Shown here: positions 12,984-18,916 of the stretch, one piece after another
Layout of the letters: the number at the start of each line of letters is the position of its first letter
Numbering within the stretch: position 1 is the first letter of the stretch
From: Mxb001 sp049431945
Lineage (GTDB): Bacteria; Actinomycetota; Actinomycetes; S36-B12
Length of the DNA stretch: 18,916 bases
Assembly: GCA_049431945.1 (NCBI GenBank)
Contig: JBMTDJ010000035.1
Span: forward strand, 1-18,916
Direction: 5' to 3'
Notes under the pieces: model-generated
Seen by the model: the letters and a program-made list of their open reading frames with translations, nothing else
What the model was told of the DNA's origin: nothing
Databases searched by the model: none
Made by a program: the position numbers and the translations under genes

Positions 12984-13495
12984 TGGTGGGACGACGCATT
13001 CTCATCAGCGCGATCCTGCTCCTCGTGGCCGTCCTCATCGAGGTGACGGTGCTGGCCCCGCTCGACCTCCCTGGCGCCACTCCCAGCCTGGTGCTCGTCG
13101 TCATTGTGATCCTCGCGGGGCAGTTCGGTGCGACCACAGGTGCCGTCGCCGGCTTCGCGGGCGGGCTCCTGCTCGACATCGCCCCTCCCGCGGCCGGCAC
13201 CATCGGGGTGTCTGCCTTGCTGCTCACGGTGGTGGGCTACGCGACGGGCCGGTTTGCCGAGTCCGATGACCGACCCTGGTGGTCGTTGGCGATCGTGGCC
13301 GCGATCGCGGCGCCCCTTGTTGTCCTGGCCGGGGCGATCGTCGGCGGATTGCTCGGCGATCCGCGGGTGCGCTGGGACGAGGTCCTCGGCCTCATGCTCA
13401 CGTCTGCCGGCTATGCCCTGGCCCTCGGCCTCGTCCTCGCCCTTCCGCTCCGGCGCCTATGCCGCTGGGTCGTTCCCGAGGCCTACTCACGCTGA
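12983..13495 (+). CDS. mreD: rod shape-determining protein MreD
   Basis: MreD is a small polytopic membrane protein of the elongasome. The 170-residue product is hydrophobic, with about five helices (roughly 4-24, 34-58, 67-85, 95-117, 135-155) and the GLLLDIAPPAAGTIGVSALLL-type segment typical of the family. GGGAGG at 12971-12976 is 6 nt from the ATG at 12983, whose A is the last base of the mreC stop, so the two are translationally coupled. A GTG one codon earlier is possible but has only 3-nt spacing. A 125-bp gap containing an operator-like palindrome and a candidate promoter separates it from mrdA. Confidence 0.92.
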   Translation: MVGRRILISAILLLVAVLIEVTVLAPLDLPGATPSLVLVVIVILAGQFGATTGAVAGFAGGLLLDIAPPAAGTIGVSALLLTVVGYATGRFAESDDRPWWSLAIVAAIAAPLVVLAGAIVGGLLGDPRVRWDEVLGLMLTSAGYALALGLVLALPLRRLCRWVVPEAYSR

Positions 13496-13497
13496 GA

Positions 13498-13521
13498 GTC
13501 CGATAATCGGACAAGTCGGAC
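13498..13521. promoter_or_regulatory. operator-like palindrome with extra half-site upstream of mrdA
   Basis: GTCCGAT-A-ATCGGAC (13498-13512) is a perfect 15-bp palindrome, followed 2 bp later by a third half-site, GTCGGAC (13515-13521). The single-base centre makes it a poor RNA hairpin but a good binding site for a dimeric regulator. It lies 11 bp upstream of the proposed -35 of mrdA, a position suited to an activator. It starts just 3 bases after the mreD stop. Confidence 0.55.
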
Positions 13522-13531
13522 CGCGGCGAAG

Positions 13532-13581
13532 GCGACTCTTCCCCCGTCCCGGCGTACCGTGGTGGGGCCCATGCACGCCCC
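13532..13581 (+). promoter_or_regulatory. candidate mrdA promoter and leader hairpin
   Basis: GCGACT (13532-13537), a 17-bp spacer and TACCGT (13555-13560) form a moderate promoter; TACCGT is the same -10 as proposed for clpX. GGGGC (13564-13568) and GCCCC (13577-13581) form a stem close to the predicted start. It would allow mrdA-rodA to be expressed apart from mreBCD. Confidence 0.4.
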
Positions 13582-13624
13582 CCCAGAACCGCGAGATGCA
13601 CTGACGAGCGAGGAGGTGCCATGA
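13571..13624 (+). CDS. possible 17-codon leader ORF overlapping mrdA start
   Basis: ATG at 13571 opens a frame encoding MHAPPEPRDALTSEEVP, whose TGA (13622-13624) overlaps the mrdA ATG as ATGA. It starts 10 nt after the proposed -10, so it would have a 3-4 nt 5' UTR and be translated almost leaderless. The ATGA overlap would couple its translation to mrdA. It is very short and could be chance; no homology can be judged. Confidence 0.25.
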   Translation: MHAPPEPRDALTSEEVP

Positions 13625-15732
13625 GCGACAGGTCCAACCTGCGCCTCGTCGTCCTCGGGGTCCTCATCCTCTCGCTCGTCGGCACCCTCCTGGCGCGACT
13701 GTTCTACCTCCAACTCGTCGTGGGCGAGGAGTACGCCGCCCAGGCGGCCAGCAACTCCACGCGCGAGGTCGTCACGCCGGCCGTGCGCGGGCTCATCCTC
13801 GATCAGCGCGGCCGTCCACTCGTCGCCAACCGCACGTCGCTGGTCGTCTCGGTCGACCGCACCGTGCTGACTCGGGAGGAGGACGATGGCGCGGCCGTCC
13901 TAGATCGGCTCTCGCAGGCCCTGGGCGTCTCGCGCGAGTCCATCGAGCAAAAGCTCATGCCGTGCGGATCCGAGGGAGCTCCACCGCTCCCGGTGTGCTG
14001 GGACGGATCGCCGTACCAGCCCGTGCCTGTGGCGAAGGACGTGGCGACGGAGACGGCGCTCACGATCATGGAGCGACGTGCGGACTTCCCCGGGATCACC
14101 GCACAGCTCGCGGCCGTGCGCGAATACCCCGGACCCTTCGAAGCCAATCTCGCGCACATCCTCGGGTATGTCGGTCCGGTGACGCAGGAGCGGCTGGATG
14201 CGCAAGGCGACAGCGTCGATCCTGCGCGGCTGCGGGCACGCGACCTCGTCGGCCGCAATGGCCTCGAGGCCCAGTACGACGCGGAATTGCGCGGGATTCC
14301 CGGCATCACCACCCTCGCGGTGGATCAGGTCGGCCGAGTGACCGGCACCGTGTCGGAGTCGGACCCGGTCGCGGGCAACTACATCGTGACCAACATCGAT
14401 GCGAATCTGCAGGCGGTGGTCGAGCAGGCCCTGGCTGACTCCGTCGAGCGGGCGCGGGAGGAAGGGGACGTCGGCGATACCGGCGCGGCGGTCGTCATCG
14501 ACGTCCGCACAGGTGCCGTGCTCGCCATGGCGAGCTACCCCACATACGAGCCCCAACTGTGGGTGGGCGGCATCTCCTCGCGCGAATACGACAAGCTCAT
14601 CGCCGATCGCGCGCTCTCGTCCACGGTGACGCAGGGCACCTATGCGCCGGGATCGACGTACAAGGCTGTGACCACGGTGGCTGCGGCCCGCGAAGGCTAC
14701 GACCTCTACGGCACCTATCCGTGCCCTGCCGACTACACCGTCGGGTCGCAGCGCTTCCGCAACTTCGAGTCGTCGGGCTACGGTCCCATCTCGCTCCAGC
14801 GCGCGCTTGAAGTGTCGTGCAACACCGTCTTCTATCGGATTGCCGACGAGATGTGGCTCAAGGGCGGTGGGCTCTACGCACCGCAGGGCGCACCTGATCC
14901 CGTCGCGGAGACAGCGGCGGCCTTCCGCCTAGGCGAGGCTACGGGGATCGATCTGCCCTATGAGGCCTCGGGATTGGTGTCTGGTCGCGACGAGAAGATG
15001 CAGGTGTGGGAGCAACGCCGCGACGAGTGGTGCTCCGACGCCAAGGAGGGCTACTCGAAGCTACGCGAGGAGAACCCCAAACTCGCCGAGTACTACACGG
15101 CACTGGCCAAGGAGAACTGCCTCGACGGCTTCCGCTGGCGCAACGGCGATGCGATCAACGCGTCCATCGGGCAGGGTGACACCTCCATCACCCCTCTGCA
15201 GCTCGCGATGACGTACGCCGCGATCGCTAATGGGGGCACCGTCTACCAGCCCCAGGTCGCCAAGGCGATCCTGAGCAGTAGGGGTGAGGTCGTGCAGCAG
15301 TTCGACCCGGTGATCCGTGGCAAAGTGCCCGCACCGGAGGGGACCTTCGAGTTCCTGCGCAACGCACTCGCGGGTGTCACGGCAGAGGGCACCGGGCGGA
15401 TTCCCTTCGATGGATTCCCCCTCGACCAGATCCCGGTCGCATCCAAGACCGGATCCGCGCAGGTCTTCAGCGACAACTCCACGACGGCCTGGTACGCCAG
15501 TTTTGCTCCGGCCAACGATCCGCAGTACGCCGTCGTCATGATGGTCACGCGCGGCGGCACGGGCTCGCTCACGGCCGGCCCCGGCGTCCGGACGATCTAC
15601 GAGGCGCTCTTTGGCATCGAGGACGGGATCGTCGATCCGGCCAAGAGCGTCCTCATCGGCGGGGAGCCCTCCCGGATCCTGCCTGTCGTACGTCCGGATG
15701 GGACGCCCGTCATCCCGGAGGCCGCGGAATGA
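13621..15732 (+). CDS. mrdA: penicillin-binding protein 2 (elongation transpeptidase)
   Basis: PBP2 crosslinks peptidoglycan made by RodA in the elongasome. The 703-residue class B PBP has a cytoplasmic tip and one membrane helix (about 8-30). The pedestal/dimerisation domain contains RGLILDQRGRPLVAN (56-70) and LVGRNGLEAQYD. The transpeptidase domain carries STYK (catalytic Ser345, Lys348), SCN (399-401) and KTGS (609-612). All catalytic motifs are intact. Six cysteines (115, 126, 368, 400, 471, 500) lie outside the membrane. The region between SCN and KTG carries an insert with a charged helical stretch (about 455-505), which makes it longer than E. coli PBP2. AGGAGG at 13611-13616 precedes the ATG by 4 nt. 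Its stop overlaps the rodA start (ATGA). The symbol pbpA is also used. Confidence 0.96.
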   Translation: MSDRSNLRLVVLGVLILSLVGTLLARLFYLQLVVGEEYAAQAASNSTREVVTPAVRGLILDQRGRPLVANRTSLVVSVDRTVLTREEDDGAAVLDRLSQALGVSRESIEQKLMPCGSEGAPPLPVCWDGSPYQPVPVAKDVATETALTIMERRADFPGITAQLAAVREYPGPFEANLAHILGYVGPVTQERLDAQGDSVDPARLRARDLVGRNGLEAQYDAELRGIPGITTLAVDQVGRVTGTVSESDPVAGNYIVTNIDANLQAVVEQALADSVERAREEGDVGDTGAAVVIDVRTGAVLAMASYPTYEPQLWVGGISSREYDKLIADRALSSTVTQGTYAPGSTYKAVTTVAAAREGYDLYGTYPCPADYTVGSQRFRNFESSGYGPISLQRALEVSCNTVFYRIADEMWLKGGGLYAPQGAPDPVAETAAAFRLGEATGIDLPYEASGLVSGRDEKMQVWEQRRDEWCSDAKEGYSKLREENPKLAEYYTALAKENCLDGFRWRNGDAINASIGQGDTSITPLQLAMTYAAIANGGTVYQPQVAKAILSSRGEVVQQFDPVIRGKVPAPEGTFEFLRNALAGVTAEGTGRIPFDGFPLDQIPVASKTGSAQVFSDNSTTAWYASFAPANDPQYAVVMMVTRGGTGSLTAGPGVRTIYEALFGIEDGIVDPAKSVLIGGEPSRILPVVRPDGTPVIPEAAE

Positions 15733-16901
15733 GCCTGTCGGAGTCCTCGTCAACGCGTCGCTTCATCGGCGCTCGGCAGGAGGGGAGGCAGTCGTACTGG
15801 CGTCGCCTGGACTGGTGGCTCCTCGGCGCTGCCCTCGTCCTCAGCATCGGTAGTTCGCTCTTCGTATGGTCGGCAAGTCGATCCGATCTTGCGGGCGATG
15901 ATCCGCAGTACTTCCTCAATCGCCACTTGGTCAATATCGTCATCGGCCTGCTGCTCGCATTCGTCGTATCGCGACTGGACTACAGGTTGCTGCGCGCGTA
16001 CTCGCCGTTGATCTACGGGCTGGCCATTGTTGGCATCCTCCTCGTCTACACCCCGCTGGGCACCACGATCGCGGGAGCGCGCGCGTGGGTCCAGGTCCCG
16101 GGCGGCTTCACCCTTCAGCCGTCCGAGTTCGCCAAGGTCGCGATCGTGCTCATCCTCGCCGTGATCCTGGCGGAGAAGCGTGATGCGGAGGCCGAGCCGC
16201 GCGATCGCGATGTCGCGCTCGCGCTGGGACTTGCCGCTATCCCGATCGGCCTGGTGCTCCTGCAGAACGACACCGGCACTGTGCTCATCATGTGCACCAT
16301 CGTCGTCACGATGGTCGCCGTATCCGGAGCCCGCACCCGCTGGGTGGCCGGACTGCTCGTCGGAGGTGCGACGGCCGCTGTCGTCGCGTGGCAGCTGGGC
16401 TTCGTGCGCGACTACCAGATTGCGCGCCTGACCTCGTTTATCAATCCCGACGATGCGGCCAGCACGGCGGCCTATAACGCGACGCAGGCGCGCATCGCCA
16501 TCGGTGGTGGGGGTCTGTGGGGACGTGGTCTCTTCCAGGGGCCGCAGACCCAGGGCAACTTCGTGCCGGTCAACGAGAGCGACTTCATCTTCACCGTCAT
16601 CGGGGAGGAAGCCGGCTTCATCGGGGCCGTCATCACGCTGCTGCTGCTCAGCATCATCCTGTGGCGCGGCATGCGGATCGCCATGGGCGCGGGGGAGCTC
16701 TATGGCCGACTCGTCGCCGCGGGCGTCGTCGCGTGGCTGGCATTCCAGACCTTTGAGAACGTCGGGATGAACCTCGGCATCATGCCGATCACGGGAGTCC
16801 CCCTGCCCTTCGTGTCCTACGGCGGCACGTCGATGTTCGCGTCGTGGATCGCTCTCGGCTTGCTGGAGAATGTGCGGCTGCATCGGGAGCAGCAGCCCTG
16901 A
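15729..16901 (+). CDS. rodA: peptidoglycan glycosyltransferase RodA (SEDS family)
   Basis: RodA is the SEDS polymerase that makes glycan strands from lipid II together with PBP2. The 390-residue product has about ten hydrophobic segments between residues 29 and 382. It has GARAW (116-120), LQPSEFAKVA (129-138), LLQNDTGT, and NESDFIFTVIGEEAGF with the putative catalytic Asp285. The signature GVPLPFVSYGGTSM is at 356-369. The ATG overlaps the mrdA stop as ATGA, with GGAGG at 15717-15721 and 7-nt spacing, so the pair is translated together. FtsW is the alternative SEDS member, but linkage to mreBCD and PBP2 favours RodA. The short hydrophilic N-terminus (about 28 residues) has no recognisable motif. 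Confidence 0.95.
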   Translation: MSLSESSSTRRFIGARQEGRQSYWRRLDWWLLGAALVLSIGSSLFVWSASRSDLAGDDPQYFLNRHLVNIVIGLLLAFVVSRLDYRLLRAYSPLIYGLAIVGILLVYTPLGTTIAGARAWVQVPGGFTLQPSEFAKVAIVLILAVILAEKRDAEAEPRDRDVALALGLAAIPIGLVLLQNDTGTVLIMCTIVVTMVAVSGARTRWVAGLLVGGATAAVVAWQLGFVRDYQIARLTSFINPDDAASTAAYNATQARIAIGGGGLWGRGLFQGPQTQGNFVPVNESDFIFTVIGEEAGFIGAVITLLLLSIILWRGMRIAMGAGELYGRLVAAGVVAWLAFQTFENVGMNLGIMPITGVPLPFVSYGGTSMFASWIALGLLENVRLHREQQP

Positions 16902-16929
16902 TCGCCGAGCCCGCCTGAGCGGCCACGGG

Positions 16930-16935
16930 TAGCCT
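16930..16935 (+). promoter_or_regulatory. candidate -10 box, leaderless radical SAM gene
   Basis: TAGCCT fits TAnnnT and ends 6 nt before the ATG at 16942. No Shine-Dalgarno is present in this 40-bp gap after rodA. Together these suggest a leaderless transcript beginning at or near the start codon. No -35 is recognisable. Confidence 0.45.
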
Positions 16936-16941
16936 GTGGTC

Positions 16942-18882
16942 ATGCCGTCGACATCAGCCGACTCGGTCTTCCCCGCACTCGAGACCCTGCTTCCCCTGGT
17001 CCAAAAGCCGATCCAGTACGTCGGGGGAGAGGTCAACGCCGTCACCACCGACTGGAATGACGCCGAGGTGCGCTGGGCCCTGATGTACCCCGACGCCTAT
17101 GAGGTCGGGGCCCCCAACCAAGGCGTGCAGATCCTCTACGAGGTGCTCAACGAGCAGCCCGGTGTGCTCTGCGAGCGCACCTACGCCGTCTGGCCCGATC
17201 TCGAGGGGCTGATGCGCGAGCACGGCGTACCGCAGTTCACAGTGGATGCGCACCGTCCAGTCGGCGCCTTCGATCTGCTGGGTCTGTCCTTCTCCACTGA
17301 GTTGGGCTACACCAACATGCTCACCGCGCTTGATCTCGCGGGGATACCGCTGATCGCGACAGAGCGTGATGAGTCTCACCCCATCGTCGTCGCAGGCGGG
17401 CACGCTGCCTTCAATCCTGAGCCGATCGCGGATTTTGTCGATGCCGCCGTGCTCGGTGACGGCGAGGAGGCGGTGCTGCGCCTCACCGAGATCGTGCGTG
17501 AGTGGAAGCAGGCCGGCCAGCCCGATGGCCGTGCCGGACTGCTCGAGTCCATCGCGCGATCCGGCGTGGCCTATGTCCCGTCGATGTACGACGTGGAGTA
17601 CCTGCCCGATGGCCGCATCCGCCGCGTGGTGCCGGCCCGCTCCGGCATTCCGTGGCGCATCGCCAAGCACACGCTCATGGACTTAGACGAGTGGCCGTAC
17701 CCCAAGGCACCGCTCGTCCCGTTGGCCGAGACGGTCCATGAGCGCATGAGCGTGGAGATCTTCCGCGGTTGCACGCGAGGCTGCCGCTTCTGCCAGGCCG
17801 GCATGATCACCCGGCCGGTGAGGGAGCGCAGCAAGACCGGCATCGCCGAGATGGTGGCCAATGGCCTGGCGAAGACCGGCTACGAGGAGGTCGGCCTCCT
17901 CTCGCTGTCGAGCGCCGACCATTCCGAGATCGCGGAGACGACGACCTACCTCGCTGATTGCTACGAGGGATCGCAGACCTCGCTGTCACTGCCGAGCACG
18001 CGCGTCGACGCCTTCAACATCGACCTGGCTAACGAGTTGTCGCGCAATGGCCGCCGCAGCGGTCTCACCTTCGCCCCCGAGGGTGGCAGCGAGCGCATGC
18101 GTAAAGTGATCAACAAGCAGGTCACCGAGGAGGACCTCATCCGCACGGTCGCGACGGCGTACGGCGCGGGATGGCGGCAGGTCAAGCTCTACTTCATGTG
18201 CGGCCTGCCCACCGAGACCGATGAGGACGTGCTGCAGATCGCGCGACTCGCGGCCGAGGTCATCCGCGTCGGCCGCGAGGTGAGCGGTCGGCGTGACATC
18301 CGTTGCACGGTCTCGATCGGTGGCTTCGTCCCCAAGCCTCACACCCCCTTCCAGTGGGCAGCCCAACTCGATCACGAGACGACCGACGCCCGCCTAGCCA
18401 AGTTGCGTGATGCGATCCGCACGAATCGTGAGTACGGCAAGTCCATCGGGTTCCGCTACCACGATGGCAAGCCCGGAATCATCGAGGGACTTCTCTCTCG
18501 CGGCGATCGTCGCGTGGGGCGCGTGATCCTGCAGGCCTGGCGCGATGGCGCCCGCTTCGACGGCTGGAGCGAGCACTTCGACTTCGATCGCTGGGCTGCA
18601 GCAGCCGAGACGGCGCTTGCCGACGAGCCGGTTGACCTCGACTGGTTCACCGTCCGCGAGCGCGAGCATGCCGAAGTGCTTCCGTGGGATCACCTCGACT
18701 CCGGTCTCGATCGCGAATGGCTGTGGCAGGACTGGCAGGACGCACTCGACGAGGAGGGTGTCGAAGACTGCCGCTGGACGCCGTGCTTCGACTGCGGCGT
18801 GTGCGATCAGATGGGCACGAGCATCCAGGTCGGTCCGACCGACCTGGGCCTGCCTGGCCCCCGCGTCGGCCAGCCGGCGTGA
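16942..18882 (+). CDS. B12-binding domain / radical SAM protein (TIGR03960-like)
   Basis: The 646-residue protein has an N-terminal B12-binding-like domain (about 1-230) with QKPIQYVGGE (21-30), ALMYPDAYEVGAPNQG (46-61) and GLSFSTELGYTNML. The radical SAM core follows, with the cluster motif CTRGCRFC (Cys277, Cys281, Cys284), and a further cysteine group CX4CX2CX2C sits near the C-terminus (about 610, 615, 618, 621). This matches the conserved TIGR03960 family, whose substrate is, to my knowledge, not established. In many actinobacteria it precedes a DUF2344/TIGR03936 protein and RNase E/G, and the next frame here begins in a GTGA overlap. I chose ATG 16942; GTG 16936 directly abuts the -10 box. 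The C-terminal cysteines could bind a second Fe-S cluster or a metal. Confidence 0.9.
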   Translation: MPSTSADSVFPALETLLPLVQKPIQYVGGEVNAVTTDWNDAEVRWALMYPDAYEVGAPNQGVQILYEVLNEQPGVLCERTYAVWPDLEGLMREHGVPQFTVDAHRPVGAFDLLGLSFSTELGYTNMLTALDLAGIPLIATERDESHPIVVAGGHAAFNPEPIADFVDAAVLGDGEEAVLRLTEIVREWKQAGQPDGRAGLLESIARSGVAYVPSMYDVEYLPDGRIRRVVPARSGIPWRIAKHTLMDLDEWPYPKAPLVPLAETVHERMSVEIFRGCTRGCRFCQAGMITRPVRERSKTGIAEMVANGLAKTGYEEVGLLSLSSADHSEIAETTTYLADCYEGSQTSLSLPSTRVDAFNIDLANELSRNGRRSGLTFAPEGGSERMRKVINKQVTEEDLIRTVATAYGAGWRQVKLYFMCGLPTETDEDVLQIARLAAEVIRVGREVSGRRDIRCTVSIGGFVPKPHTPFQWAAQLDHETTDARLAKLRDAIRTNREYGKSIGFRYHDGKPGIIEGLLSRGDRRVGRVILQAWRDGARFDGWSEHFDFDRWAAAAETALADEPVDLDWFTVREREHAEVLPWDHLDSGLDREWLWQDWQDALDEEGVEDCRWTPCFDCGVCDQMGTSIQVGPTDLGLPGPRVGQPA

Positions 18883-18916
18883 GTCGCAAGCCACCGCGCG
18901 AGCACGTCGCACCCGT
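18879..18916 (+). CDS. N-terminal fragment, probable TIGR03936 / DUF2344 radical SAM-linked protein
   Basis: A GTG at 18879 overlaps the stop of the radical SAM gene (GTGA), and the frame stays open to the window edge, giving MSRKPPREHVAP. A short basic, proline-containing start before a conserved core is typical of the DUF2344 partner that follows TIGR03960 genes in actinobacteria. The identity rests on position and twelve residues, so it is an inference. Confidence 0.5.
   Translation, partial: MSRKPPREHVAP

Noticed and set aside
15750..17048. 432-codon open frame on the minus strand, opposite rodA.
   Set aside because: It is an antisense shadow of rodA extending into the next gene; composition is rich in Arg, Asp and Gln with no domain.
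1..18916. Search for CRISPR arrays, insertion sequences, prophage genes, toxin-antitoxin or defence modules.
   Set aside because: No regularly spaced repeats, transposase motifs or atypical gene content were seen; nearly all of the window is conserved housekeeping genes.

Overview
The window is a GC-rich chromosomal segment from an actinobacterium (Actinomycetota). The evidence is the gene order tig-clpP1-clpP2-clpX / valS / folC-DUF4233-ndk / mreBCD-mrdA-rodA / B12-radical SAM, the frequent GTG starts, TAnnnT-type -10 boxes, apparently leaderless genes, and protein matches to actinobacterial families. The full mreBCD-mrdA-rodA set argues against Mycobacterium. The archaeal-style ValS resembles the one I recall from Micrococcales-like lineages. 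I cannot name a genus.

Layout. 1-42: first 14 codons of a minus-strand VOC/PhnB-like protein. 95-111: terminator. 171-241 (minus): tRNA-Gly(TCC), divergent from tRNA-Pro(TGG) at 364-437 (plus). 479-529: long unexplained hairpin. 635-4736: protein-folding and proteolysis block, with trigger factor, the two ClpP paralogues and the ClpX unfoldase; a good ClgR-type activator box lies upstream of clpP1. 4772-4801: stem-loop between converging genes. 4828-7383: valS on the minus strand, divergent from folC across about 30 bp. 7414-9580: folC, DUF4233 membrane protein, ndk. 9584-10954: membrane-anchored serine hydrolase of the Abhydrolase_9 family. 11042-16901: the elongasome operon mreB-mreC-mreD-mrdA-rodA. 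16942-18882: B12-binding radical SAM protein (TIGR03960-like), followed by the first codons of its usual partner (TIGR03936/DUF2344-like), cut off by the window end.

How they work together. Trigger factor and ClpXP act on nascent and damaged proteins. MreB organises MreC/MreD, the SEDS glycosyltransferase RodA and the transpeptidase PBP2 for lateral wall synthesis. FolC, ValS and Ndk are housekeeping metabolism and translation enzymes.

This is mostly a conserved housekeeping region. I see no transposon, prophage, CRISPR or defence system. The points of interest are regulatory (ClgR box, compact divergent leaderless promoter, operator-like palindrome before mrdA, stem-loops at predicted transcript 5' ends), plus three gene-level ones: an archaeal-type, inverted valS; a shortened Abhydrolase_9 protein beside the cell-shape genes; and the uncharacterised radical SAM pair.
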